A stretch of DNA of 13,603 nucleotides from Silvimonas sp. JCM 19000 (GTDB lineage: Bacteria > Pseudomonadota > Gammaproteobacteria > Burkholderiales > Chitinibacteraceae). Of this stretch, positions 1 through 6,853 are shown piece by piece. Both the position numbers and the translations under genes were made by a program. The stretch spans positions 1 to 13,603 of the forward strand of contig BBFD01000088.1 in the NCBI GenBank assembly GCA_001313065.1, read 5' to 3'. A model generated the notes under the pieces. That model was given only the letters and a program-made list of their open reading frames with translations. It did not search any database and was not told where the DNA came from. Numbering within the stretch: the first letter of the stretch is position 1; each line of letters opens with the position of its first letter.

Positions 1-64
1 GGCGTGGCGCAGCCACAGAGCAGACGACGCGTGCGCTGGTGAACCGGTTGCGCGTCTCATCCGT

Positions 65-70
65 TAGAAT
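65..70 (+). promoter_or_regulatory. possible -10 box of the dsbD-like gene
   Basis: TAGAAT lies 46 bases before the GTG start and resembles a sigma70 -10 hexamer. The bases 17 nt further upstream do not match a -35 box well, so this is a weak call. It would place the transcription start near base 77. Confidence 0.3.
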
Positions 71-104
71 CGCTAACCCGGCCGCACGTGGCCGGTGCTA
101 TCGC

Positions 105-110
105 AGGAGA
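105..110 (+). promoter_or_regulatory. ribosome binding site choosing the GTG start at 116
   Basis: AGGAGA sits five bases before GTG at 116. The longer in-frame reading from 95 has no such site. The GTG start also places a good signal peptide at the very N-terminus, which supports the choice. Confidence 0.6.
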
Positions 111-115
111 AAGCA

Positions 116-1266
116 GTGAGGCGTGGTTTGTTGCAAACACTATTAATCAGCGTGGTGCTCGGGGCCGGTTCGACCGCAGCGTGGGCCGTTGATGCGGGCG
201 ACGCCACGGCGCGTGCGCTCTCCAGTGGCAATCTGTGGTTGACCCTGGGTCTGTTTTTTGCGGCGGGCGTGGGCCTGGCGCTCACCGCGTGTATGTACCC
301 GTTGTTGCCGATTGTGTCGGGCATCGTGATCGGCCAGGCGCGCAGCCGTTGGCGCGCGTTTGGACTGACGCTGGTATATACCCAGGGCCTGGCGCTGACT
401 TATACGGTGGTGGGCGTGGCTGCGGCCAGCACCGGCACATTGCTGACCGTGCAATTGCAAAGCCCGATTACGACCGCAGTATTGGTGCTGTTTTTTTTGT
501 GATCATGGCCTTGTCGATGTTTGGCCTGTTTGAGTTGCAGATGCCGGGCGGTTTTCAAAGCCGCATCAATGATCTGGCCAACCGCTTGCCGGGCGGCCAA
601 CTGGCGCCGGTGTTTGTGATGGGCATGTTGTCGGCGCTGCTGGTGGGCGCGTGCATGGCCCCGCCTTTGTTTGGCGCGCTGGCATTCATGGCCAGGACGG
701 GCGACCGCCTGCTGGGCGGCAGCGCCTTGTACGCCCTCGGCGTTGGCACCGGTTTGCCACTGCTGCTGATCGGCGCCTTTGGCAGCAGCGTATTGCCGCG
801 TCTGAGCGGCAAGACCATGGGCAACGTCAAGCGCGTGTTTGGCGTCATCATGCTGGGCAGCGCCATCTGGATCAGCCAGCCGTTGTGGCCTAAGGGCGCC
901 AGCGCGGCGGCGGAATTCCAGACCGTCAAATCGGTGCAGCAATTGCAGCAAGCGGTAGCGCAGGCCAATGGCAAACCGGTGATGCTGGATTTCTACGCCG
1001 ACTGGTGCGTGTCTTGCGTTGAATTTGAAAAGAATGTGCTGCCGGATGCTCAGGTCAGAGCCGAGTTGCAGAATTTTGTGCTGCTGCGCGCCGATGTCTC
1101 CGCCAACTCGGATGACGACGCCGCCTTGCTCAAGCAATTTGGCCTGTATGGGCCGCCGGCACTGATCTTCTACGACAAGGCGGGCAAGTTGCAGGCCAAA
1201 CGCGTCATCGGCCTGACCAGCGCCAGTGACTTTGCCGCGCATTTGCAGGCCGTGGCCGGTCGCTGA
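116..1266 (+). CDS. compact DsbD-like thiol:disulfide interchange protein (frameshift at T-run)
   Basis: Inner-membrane reductase that passes electrons from cytoplasmic thioredoxin to periplasmic thiols. Read as one protein of about 382 residues after joining two frames at the T8 run 491-498. It has a signal peptide ending near residue 24 (AWA), then about six membrane segments (residues 40-73, 80-104, 118-140, 163-191, 198-222, 237-257). Membrane cysteines are C59 (ACMYPLLP) and C179 (GACMAPP). The C-terminal thioredoxin domain carries the active site YADWCVSC at residues 293-300, as in DsbD-gamma. E. coli DsbD is about 565 residues with an N-terminal alpha domain and eight membrane segments; here the alpha domain and the last two segments are absent. 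The frame break needs either six or nine T in place of eight and is probably technical. ScsB or CcdA-thioredoxin fusion proteins are alternative names. The start is GTG with a good RBS. Confidence 0.85.
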
Positions 1267-1293
1267 GGCAAGACCGCCGCAGCACACCTATGC

Positions 1294-1319
1294 GCCGGGC
1301 CGCACTGTTCGGGCCCGGC
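1294..1319. terminator. GC-rich stem-loop between convergent genes
   Basis: Arms GCCGGGCC (1294-1301) and GGCCCGGC (1312-1319) form a perfect 8-bp stem with a 10-base loop. It lies between the ends of the dsbD-like and PRC-barrel genes. There is no T-tract, so termination is inferred from position only. Confidence 0.4.
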
Positions 1320-1375
1320 TGGCGTGCAAACTGTGAGCGAGTGCGAGTGCTGCAGGGGCCCCGCGGCGATAGGGC

Positions 1376-1864
1376 TCAGGGTAGCCACGGCGGTTTCACG
1401 CCGTAGTATTTCCACGTCGAGTCATTCCATTGCCGATCGGTAAAGTCTGGCCAGTGCCGGTCGTCAAACGACGGCGCGTTGCCCAGCACCGAGCGATCCA
1501 TATTCAGCTGATAAATATCACCGTCTTCCCCTGCCACAGACAGCGCGGGCCATGGCACGGCATAGAGCTTGCCCGCGGTGCCGCCGATGCGCGCGCCTTG
1601 CAGCACCACATAGGCCACGGAGCCATGCGCCGGGTCGAGCACGATATCCGAAATGCGGCCCAGCTCTTCGCCCGCCGGGCTTTGCACCTTGGTGCCGATG
1701 ATGAGCGAGGCGCGGCGGATTTTGTCGTGATTGGCACCGGAGGCGGTGGCTTGCACCGCCGAGGCCGCCACCGGTATGCCGTTGACGTCGGCCGCGTACG
1801 CGCTGCATGCCAGGCCCACCCAGCTTGATCCCAGCAAGGTCCATCCCCACCATCCGCGCCGCAT
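1376..1864 (-). CDS. secreted PRC-barrel domain protein
   Basis: Intact 162-residue protein with an N-terminal signal peptide (hydrophobic stretch WTLLGSSWVGLACSAYAA, cleavage near residue 24). Residues of about 50-125 match the PRC-barrel pattern: 'IIGTKVQSPAGEELGRISD', then a 'VAYVVLQ' strand and 'YAVPWPAL'. PRC-barrels are small beta-barrels that bind RNA or proteins. In secreted bacterial copies, often stress-induced, the role is unknown. The C-terminal tail is Trp/Asp-rich (HWPDF, QWNDSTWKYYG). A GGGGAG ribosome site sits just before the ATG. It is one of only two undamaged long genes in this window. It diverges from the Asn/Pro-repeat gene across 228 bp, so a shared regulatory region is possible. 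Confidence 0.85.
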   Translation of the reverse strand: MRRGWWGWTLLGSSWVGLACSAYAADVNGIPVAASAVQATASGANHDKIRRASLIIGTKVQSPAGEELGRISDIVLDPAHGSVAYVVLQGARIGGTAGKLYAVPWPALSVAGEDGDIYQLNMDRSVLGNAPSFDDRHWPDFTDRQWNDSTWKYYGVKPPWLP

Positions 1865-2027
1865 TGCGTTCTCCCCGGTCCAGCTGCTGATGGTGCCGTG
1901 CTGCCCGCGGGGTAGCTGTAGGCCAGTGCTGATCGCCGCGTAGGAAAGCGCCTGGGCGCTGGCTTATGTGGGGTGGCCAGGCCGGAATGGGCTGACGCTG
2001 CGGCGCGCGGGCTGCCGATAGGGCGGC

Positions 2028-2058
2028 TTGATACAAAGGCGGAGGATGAGGCTATGAA
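2028..2058 (+). promoter_or_regulatory. possible sigma70 promoter of the Asn/Pro-repeat gene
   Basis: TTGATA at 2028-2033 and TATGAA at 2053-2058 are separated by 19 bases, slightly longer than ideal. Transcription would begin near 2065, about 28 bases before the ATG. The intergenic stretch before it also holds the short hairpin AGCGCC-TG-GGCGCT at 1947-1960. Confidence 0.35.
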
Positions 2059-2092
2059 TCATGCTGTCGCACGGCGACACAGGAGACGCATC

Positions 2093-3078
2093 ATGGCTAT
2101 CGATCCGATCACCGCAGTAGACTCGTCCACGCTGGTGCCGATTATCACGCCGCTGCCGACGGCCACCGTCGAAGCGGCCAATGCGGCGCAAGTGGCGGCG
2201 ACGGAAGCCAATATCGCGACCAATGTGCAGTCCACCGAAGCTTGAACAGCAGCAATCTGACCGCCACCACCGTGCAGCAAAGCGTGGCGACCACCACGCA
2301 ATTTACCCTCGGCAATGCCAACGCCATTCTTGATAACAACGCGGCCAACGGTCTGGCCGCGACGCTGGCCAACAGCCCGGCGGCGGCCAATCTGGCCGGA
2401 ACGGTGAATGTATCCACGCTGACCTACAACGCCTTGGGCACACCCGAATCGGTGATTGTGAATGTGCCAGCCGATACCGCTGCGTCTTTGCTGAACGCCA
2501 CTGCCACCAGTTCGCTGCTGAATTCGGCGCAAGAGACGGCCAACAATATCAACGCCGCCACCACCGACCAGACTGCAGCCAATGAAGCAACGCTGAACAA
2601 CAATCCCAACGACATCAATAACCCGAACAACCCGGCTAGTCCGTTGAACGCGAACAATCCGCTCAACCCGAACAGCCCGCTCAATATCAACAATCCGCTG
2701 AACCCGGCAAGCCTGAACAACCCGACCAATCCCTTGAATCCGGACAGCCTGAATAACCCGAACAACCCGCTGAACCCCAACAGCATCAATAACCCGAACA
2801 ACCCGGCCAATCCGCTGAGCCTGAATAACCCCAACAACCCGCTGAACCCCGACAGCGTCAACAATCCCAACAACCCGGCAAACCCGGCCAGCGTCAACAA
2901 CCCGACCAATCCGCTGAACCCGGCCAATCAGCTGAACCAGGCGCAAGCCGTGGCCGCTAATCAGGCGGCTGCCAATGCTGCCGCCACCGCCAATACGGCC
3001 ACCAATACGGTGAATGCCGCGACTGCGGCGCAAGCAGCCAATAACAACACCAGCCTGTTGGTGAATACGCAGGCTTAA
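2093..3078 (+). CDS. Asn/Pro/Ala-rich triplet-repeat protein of unknown function
   Basis: Not recognised as a known family. The start ATG has AGGAGA six bases upstream. The first 50 residues run into TGA at 2243-2245, while the rest is open in the next frame from 2242. One lost C near 2240 (GAAGCC read as GAAGC) joins them into about 328 residues. An Ala/Thr/Asn-rich head is followed at 2602-2925 by 108 residues in strict triplets, mostly N-P-x. Nearly every fourth triplet is S-[LIV]-N, giving a 12-residue super-repeat of the type SLN-NPN-NPL-NPD. An Ala/Asn-rich tail follows. The whole protein contains no Lys, Arg, His, Cys or Trp. No signal peptide is visible. A DUF4142 gene follows 14 bases later, so the two are probably cotranscribed. 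Confidence 0.75.
2602..2925 (+). repeat. 36-bp coding repeat array (12-residue, 4-triplet units)
   Basis: The array encodes 36 consecutive residue triplets dominated by NPL, NPN, NPA, NPD and NPT, with S-L/I/V-N as every fourth triplet in its second half. The DNA period is 36 bp for the 12-residue super-repeat and 9 bp for the triplet. Synonymous codons vary between units (AAC/AAT, CCG/CCC), so the protein pattern is better conserved than the DNA, suggesting selection on the protein. Confidence 0.85.
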
Positions 3079-3092
3079 CCGAGGAGGGCACG

Positions 3093-3631
3093 ATGGAATC
3101 AAAGCAAACGTCGCTGAACGAACTGGTGAGCTCGTCCGCCATGAGCGGCATGCCAGGCGTATTCGGGCACGACCCCGCACGCATGGGGGTGCGTCTGAAT
3201 GAATCCGATCTGATGTTCCTGTACAAGGCGGCGCATGCGGGCGCGGCCGAAGTGGCGCTGGGCGAACTGGCGCAAAGCCACGCGGTGCGCCCGGAAGTGC
3301 AGCAATTTGCCGAGCAGATGGTGCGCGAACATCGCAAGAACAACGAAGCCCTGCAACGCTTGGCGCGCGACAAAGGGGTGGAGCTGGAACTGGCGCCGGA
3401 CACCGAAGACAACCAGTTGCTGGAACGATTGCGGCATCTGGATAGCGCCCAATTCGATGATGAGTATCTGGAGCATGCCGGGGTGTATGCCATAGCGTGG
3501 TCGAGCGCTTGTTCAATCAGGAAGCCAGCAACGGCAGCGACGCTGATCTGCGTCGTTATGCCGAACAGACCCTGCCGGTGATACGCCATCATCTGGAGAT
3601 GGCGCAACAGCTGGTACACCCGACCGCCTGA
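3093..3631 (+). CDS. DUF4142 (ferritin-like fold) protein, frameshifted near 3490
   Basis: Predicted four-helix-bundle protein of the DUF4142 family, which is common in proteobacterial stress-related loci and has no defined reaction. Visible signature: LNESDLMFLYKAAHAG, then 'EVALGELAQSHA', 'VQQFAEQMVREHRKNN' and 'DDEYLEHAGVYAH'. The frame breaks at about 3490, where GCCCAT appears as GCCAT. After that shift the reading continues as SVVERLFNQEASNGSDADLRRYAEQ-type helix sequence to TGA at 3629-3631, giving about 179 residues. Most DUF4142 proteins have a signal peptide; none is visible here. The start has GGAGG upstream. It probably shares a transcript with the Asn/Pro-repeat gene before it. 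Confidence 0.8.
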
Positions 3632-3673
3632 GCGGCGGGCCCGGACCCAATCACTTTATAAAAAAAACGCACT

Positions 3674-3695
3674 CCGCGCCGCTGCGTCGGCGCGG
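3674..3695 (+). promoter_or_regulatory. perfect hairpin just before the RBS of the HhH gene
   Basis: CCGCGCCG (3674-3681) and CGGCGCGG (3688-3695) form an 8-bp GC stem with a 6-base loop. It follows an A-tract (3660-3667) and ends one base before AAGGAG. It could end the upstream transcript in the reverse direction or affect ribosome access to the next gene. Confidence 0.4.
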
Positions 3696-3707
3696 CAAGG
3701 AGCCGCC

Positions 3708-4227
3708 ATGACTCAGCACAGCGCCACCCATACCGAAACACACAGCCATTCCAGCCACAACCCGGCCCGAGGCCATGCGCATCACAGCACGCGTGAACGG
3801 ACCGCGGGCGATCTGGGCATCAATATCGTGGGCGAGCGCGGTCTGTTTCGCTGGCTATTGGCAAGCTGGCTGTTTGGCAAACCGGTACAGGCCGAAGTGG
3901 CCGAGCGCACGTGGCATGTGTTTATGGAAAGACGCTTGAGCAGCCCGCACGCCATCCTGCAAAAAAAGCTGGCAAGAGCTGGTGGATGCCTTGGGCGAAG
4001 GCCATTACCGGCGGCTGGATGAATCGTCCGCGCGCAATTTGCAAACCATGTGCCAACAACTCACTGACGATTACGGCGGCAGCCTGCGCAAGATGTATTC
4101 ACGTTCGCGTAGCCGCCAGGAATTTGAAAACAAGCTGGCTGAACTGCAGGGGGTGGGACCGAAGACGGTCGAGATTTTCATGCGCGAAGCCGGGCCCTAT
4201 CTATTCCCCAAACATCCCGGCGCATAG
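3708..4227 (+). CDS. helix-hairpin-helix protein with His-rich N-terminus (frameshift at A-run)
   Basis: About 172 residues after joining two frames at the A7 run 3961-3967. Six A would read ILQKSWQELVDALG across the join. The C-terminal motif ELQGVGPKTVEIFMREAG is a helix-hairpin-helix of the type found in DNA glycosylases and other DNA-binding proteins, so sequence-independent DNA contact is likely. No Asp/Lys glycosylase centre could be assigned. Residues 1-27 contain eight histidines, which could bind metal. The middle part (ERGLFRWLLASWLFGKPV) is conserved-looking and aromatic. The start is fixed by AAGGAG seven bases before the ATG. It resembles uncharacterised HhH proteins sometimes labelled DNA methylase or endonuclease III-like. 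The exact function is unknown. Confidence 0.7.
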
Positions 4228-4286
4228 CGCAGTAAACACCGGGCCAGGGCCGATCACGCCAAGTGGCTCGATGCGGCACCGGCGCA

Positions 4287-4318
4287 GGGCGTGGATGGGA
4301 GATCCTCCCATCCAGCCC
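4287..4318. terminator. strong stem-loop between convergent genes
   Basis: GGATGGGA (4293-4300) and TCCCATCC (4306-4313) pair perfectly around a 5-base loop. Flanking GGGC (4287-4290) and GCCC (4315-4318) can extend the stem. It lies between the ends of the HhH gene and the acidic ORF. No U-tract follows on either strand. Confidence 0.5.
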
Positions 4319-4329
4319 CGCCCGCTGCT

Positions 4330-4584
4330 TTAGTGATAAACATCGTCATCCGAGTCGTCTTCGTCGTCCTCGTCTTCGGTCAGCTCCGGGTGCAGTGATT
4401 CCAGCGCTTCGTCAAAAGCCGCGTCCAGACCGCGGCAATCGGCTTGCTCATCCCAACCCTCGCGCTCGAAGGCTTCGATCAGCTCCAGATAAAAAATCAC
4501 GGCGCAAGTCATTGTCGGGGATGCCTTTTTTTGCGCTGCCGTGATTACGTCTTCAAACAGTTCGGTGCCGCCACTCCAGGCCAT
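4330..4584 (-). CDS. small acidic protein; central part misread by two compensating indels
   Basis: An 84-codon open frame with GGAGAA before the ATG at 4584; a longer reading from 4644 has no RBS. The protein ends in an acidic tail (EDEDDEDDSDDDVYH). The open frame reads QKKASPTMTCAVIF in the middle, which looks unnatural. If the T7 run at 4526-4532 is really five and the A6 run at 4491-4496 is really five, the same DNA reads QKGIPDNDLRRDFYLELIEA, a fluent helical sequence that joins smoothly with 'FEREGWDEQADCRGLD'. The two errors total three bases and so keep the frame open. The family is not recognised. It is probably a small cytoplasmic protein. Confidence 0.65.
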   Translation of the reverse strand: MAWSGGTELFEDVITAAQKKASPTMTCAVIFYLELIEAFEREGWDEQADCRGLDAAFDEALESLHPELTEDEDDEDDSDDDVYH

Positions 4585-4878
4585 GGGTTTCTCCGCTAAG
4601 GGTTTGCAAGATTCAGGATTAGTGTGGCCACTATTGTCTGGCACCGCGTCTGCCGGATGCTGTAGGCCAGACGCTGACCTGACTGTGAGGCCGCGCTGTC
4701 AAACACGTAGTTACAGGCTTTCACTTACAGACTTATAGGCAGGCAGCCGATATGTTGCAACGCAGCATCTATAGAAACTGGTATCAACGGCGCGCTGTCG
4801 ACAAGGCCGCGCACGCCCAACCGGATTCGCATTGATTTTATTGGGATTTAATTGCTTATTCAGGCAAGGAGCAGCGCC
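4585..4878. other. divergent intergenic region
   Basis: It lies between two divergent small genes. It contains the inverted pair GTCTGGC (4636-4642) and GCCAGAC (4666-4672), the motif GCTGTAGGCCAG (4659-4670) that also occurs upstream of the PRC-barrel gene, and a candidate rightward promoter at 4711-4739. No gene is visible. Confidence 0.5.
4711..4739 (+). promoter_or_regulatory. possible promoter of the 4879 gene
   Basis: TTACAG (4711-4716), 17 bases, then TATAGG (4734-4739). Spacing is ideal and four of six bases in each hexamer fit sigma70. The leader would be about 130 nt. TTACAG occurs again at 4725-4730. An alternative pair, TTGATT with CTTATT at 4832-4860, lies too near the RBS. Confidence 0.3.
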
Positions 4879-5156
4879 ATGCAACAGCACAAAGGCTATT
4901 TCATCGAGACCTGCGCCGAGCAGGATATCGAAACGCAGGACTGGTATCCCACCCTTACCATCGGCCTGCCGACTGATGGTGTGGACCCTCAATATGTAGT
5001 CCCATGGCGCCGGGTTTCAGCGCCGAGCGAGTTCGGAAGCGAAGATGCCGCCAATGCCGAAGCATTGCGCGTGGCCCGCATGATGATCGAAGCGGGCAAT
5101 CTGCCCAGGTGGGGAGCGGCCCGCACAAGGGTATTGCTGCGACGCGTTTGCAGTAA
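4879..5156 (+). CDS. small conserved-looking protein, frameshift near 5105
   Basis: Start ATG with AAGGAG seven bases upstream. The first 75 residues (HKGYFIETCAEQD, then 'DWYPTLTIGLP', 'AANAEALRVARMMIEAGNLP') look like a small single-domain protein, perhaps of a DUF6566-like group, which is a tentative recollection. The annotated-looking open frame would run on through the terminator at 5179, which is implausible. One extra C at 5104-5106 (CCC to CCCC) continues as QVGSGPHKGIAATRLQ and stops at TAA 5154-5156, giving about 92 residues that end 22 bases before the terminator. The function is unknown. Confidence 0.65.
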
Positions 5157-5178
5157 TCCAGCGCCGGTGCAGGTGCAG

Positions 5179-5205
5179 AAAACGCCGCAGCCCATGCGGC
5201 GTTTT
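5179..5205. terminator. bidirectional intrinsic terminator
   Basis: AAAACGCCGCA (5179-5189) and TGCGGCGTTTT (5195-5205) form an 11-bp stem with a 5-base loop, followed by T on the + strand and with a matching A-run for the - strand. It serves both the + gene ending at 5156 and the - strand Nudix gene ending at 5225. Confidence 0.9.
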
Positions 5206-5224
5206 TGCTTGGCCACAGCCGGGT

Positions 5225-6032
5225 TTATCCGGCGCGCAGCGCGGCGCGGCGTTCGAGAAAGGCCGCGGTGACGGCGGCGGCGTCCCACGTCATCTGACCG
5301 AGGCGGGCAGCGACTTCGTCGGCGCTCAGGCTTTCAAAGCCAGCCACTTCGCCATCGGTATTGGTGGGCACAAAATCGTCGGGCAAGCGCAGATCGTAGC
5401 AATACAAAATCTCGTCATGCACGCCATCGGGCACATTGCGCTGCATCTGCAACTGCCCCACGGGTACCACGTGTTGCGCCATATCGGGCGGCACGCCCGC
5501 TTCTTCCCATAATTCGCGCATTGCACACGCCGCCATGCGCTCGCCGCTACCGATGCCGCCTGCGGCAGATTGTCGAGCAGATCGGGATCGACATGTTTGC
5601 TGAGCGCGCGGCGCGCAATCCAGATCTGACCGTCGTCGCGATAACCATTGATATGCACGGCCATGCTGGTGAAACCAAAGCGGCGGAAAGCGGCACGCTC
5701 CAGCTTCAAGAGCGGCTGCTGCAGATCAGGCGTGCCATCGGCCGTGGGGGCGTGCAGATCGTACAACTCGTTGCGCCAACCCGGCATGCGACCGGTGTCG
5801 TACAGCTTTTGCGCTGCCTGCTGCAGTAACACTTCTGCCGTCGCCACATCAGACACATTCAGCCGCAGCCGTTGCGGCGTCAGCAAAAACGCCGGGTCAA
5901 ATGCGGTCAAGAACTCCACCGTCTCGCGCTGCAACCAGCCAAGGTCATGGCCAAGCACGGCAAAGCGGGTGAGACCGCTCGTATCAACGGCTGGGTGCTG
6001 CGCCAGGCGGCGAGGGCGGCGGCGATATCCAT
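5225..6032 (-). CDS. Tnr3/YJR142W-type Nudix hydrolase (DUF4743 + Nudix), two frameshifts
   Basis: About 269 residues once two single-base losses are repaired (near 5988-5990 and 5558-5562). The N-terminal DUF4743-like part includes 'FAVLGHDLGWL' and 'FLLTPQRLRLN'. The Nudix domain has RRFGFTSMAVHINGY, then 'LDNLPQAGGIGSGE', and the box end RELWEEAGV. The consensus GX5EX7REUXEEXGU is restored when one G is added near 5560. Known relatives (Tnr3, YJR142W and plant Nudt20/24) hydrolyse damaged oxidised forms of thiamine diphosphate, so metabolite repair is the likely role. The ATG at 6032 overlaps the stop of the GntR gene by one base (TGATG), which fixes the start and indicates translational coupling. 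Terminator at 5179-5205. Confidence 0.85.
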
Positions 6033-6034
6033 CA
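6030..6034 (-). promoter_or_regulatory. TGATG stop-start overlap
   Basis: On the minus strand the regulator ends EPEHA-TGA and the final A starts the ATG of the Nudix gene, which reads MDIAAALAAW. Such an overlap normally couples translation and shows that the two genes form one operon. Confidence 0.75.
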
Positions 6035-6765
6035 GGCATGCTCCGGTTCAAACACCAATTGCACGGCATCACCGGCAAAGCGGGTAATGCCATATTCGAT
6101 GGGGACGCCCGCGGCATCCACATACACGCTTTCGACAAACAAGATCGGCTGCGTCTTGGGCTGGCCCAGTTGTTGCGCACAATCGGCCTCGGGCAAACGC
6201 GTGCTGACGCGGCTGAACTTGCGGCTGTATTCCTCGATATTGAGCTGTTGCAAGGCGCGCACGGCCGAGCCTGCTTGCTGATACAGCACATCAAAACCTT
6301 TGAAGCGGGGCAGCGGAAAATACTGGGTACACACGCCGATCACCCGGCCATCCACCACATCTAGTGCATCAATCTGCATCACGCTACTACCATTGGGCAC
6401 CTGCAACATGGCGCAGACTTCATCGCGCGGCACCACGCTGCGGCTGCGTTGAACCTGGCTGGTGCCAGCAAGCTGTTGTTTTTCCAGACTGTGCGAAAAA
6501 AACGGCTGCGCTTGCCCAGCTTGTAATCGATAAACTCCTCTTGCACAAAAGTGCCCCGGCCTTGCTCGATGCGCACCATGCCGCGTGCTTCGAGCGCTTG
6601 TACGGCCCGGCGGATGGTGTGGCGGTTTACGCCAAAGCGTTCCGCCAGCGTGGCCTCGTTGGGCAGGCGCTCGCGCAATTGTTTGCGCGCAATTTCGCCT
6701 GCCAGGGTTTCCTCGATTTGCCGCCACAGGGCCACGCCGGAGCCGCGCTCTACGGTGATGCTCAT
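6032..6765 (-). CDS. GntR/HutC-family regulator (PhnF-like), frameshift at A7 run
   Basis: About 243 residues when two frames are joined at 6496-6502. With five T on the coding strand the junction reads KRSRFSHSLEKQQLAG. The N-terminal winged helix-turn-helix contains 'LPNEATLAERFGVNRHTIRR' and GRGTFVQE (residues of about 34-75), typical of GntR and close to PhnF. The rest is a UTRA effector-binding domain ending in 'VESVYVDAAGVPIEYGITRF', which places it in the HutC subgroup. It is the first gene of an operon with the Nudix hydrolase and probably controls it. A 12-bp palindrome at 6833-6844, 68 bases upstream, is a candidate operator. The ligand is unknown; nothing nearby is a phosphonate gene, so the name phnF is not used. 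Confidence 0.85.
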
Positions 6766-6832
6766 TGCTGGTCGATTCCTGTAATGCGCCGCGCTTGGGG
6801 CAATATGACTGACAGTTTACGGCGCCTGGATT

Positions 6833-6853
6833 TCATCTAGATGATTGCATCAT
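6833..6853. promoter_or_regulatory. overlapping palindromes, candidate GntR operator
   Basis: TCATCTAGATGA (6833-6844) is a perfect 12-bp palindrome, and ATGAT-TGC-ATCAT (6841-6853) overlaps it. A third inverted repeat, TGTTG-6-CAACA, follows at 6854-6869. HutC-type regulators (DasR, NagR) bind palindromes centred on CTAG, such as GGTCTAGACC, so the CTAG core fits. The site lies between the regulator and the rightward genes. Confidence 0.45.

Noticed and set aside
3..117. Open frame from the window edge to TGA at 115-117, overlapping the GTG start
   Set aside because: The overlap looks like coupling, but the 37-residue peptide is Arg-rich with no recognised ending and a likely -10 box lies inside it. 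It cannot be supported without upstream sequence.
491..498. Phase variation by the T8 tract in dsbD
   Set aside because: Tracts of the same length break unrelated housekeeping genes too, and G/C doublets are also affected. Contingency loci do not look like this.
400..1287. 295-codon minus-strand frame across the dsbD-like gene
   Set aside because: Its composition is His/Arg/Gln-rich and it shows no domain. The opposite strand encodes clear DsbD motifs.
2602..2925. CRISPR-like array
   Set aside because: The repeats are coding, contiguous triplets without unique spacers, and no cas genes are present.
2424..2927. Leu/Gly/Phe-rich hydrophobic repeat frame on the minus strand
   Set aside because: The apparent membrane repeat (GLLGLF type) is only the reverse reading of Asn-Pro codons. 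The sense-strand protein has the RBS and the better context.
2059..3516. Long open frame of 485 codons on the minus strand
   Set aside because: It lies antisense to the Asn/Pro-repeat and DUF4142 genes. Its Val/Ile/Arg/Gly repeats are the mirror of the triplet array, and no RBS or domain is visible.
3957..3970. Programmed frameshifting at the A7 run of the HhH gene
   Set aside because: The required shift is opposite to the usual -1 slip on A-runs. Many other genes show the same kind of lesion, so a technical cause is simpler.
4263..4544. Plus-strand 93-codon Arg/Pro-rich frame
   Set aside because: It covers the terminator stem and runs antisense to the acidic ORF, and it has no RBS.
5648..6364. 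238-codon plus-strand frame across the Nudix and GntR genes
   Set aside because: It is antisense to two genes with strong family motifs and has Cys/Arg/Ser-rich composition.
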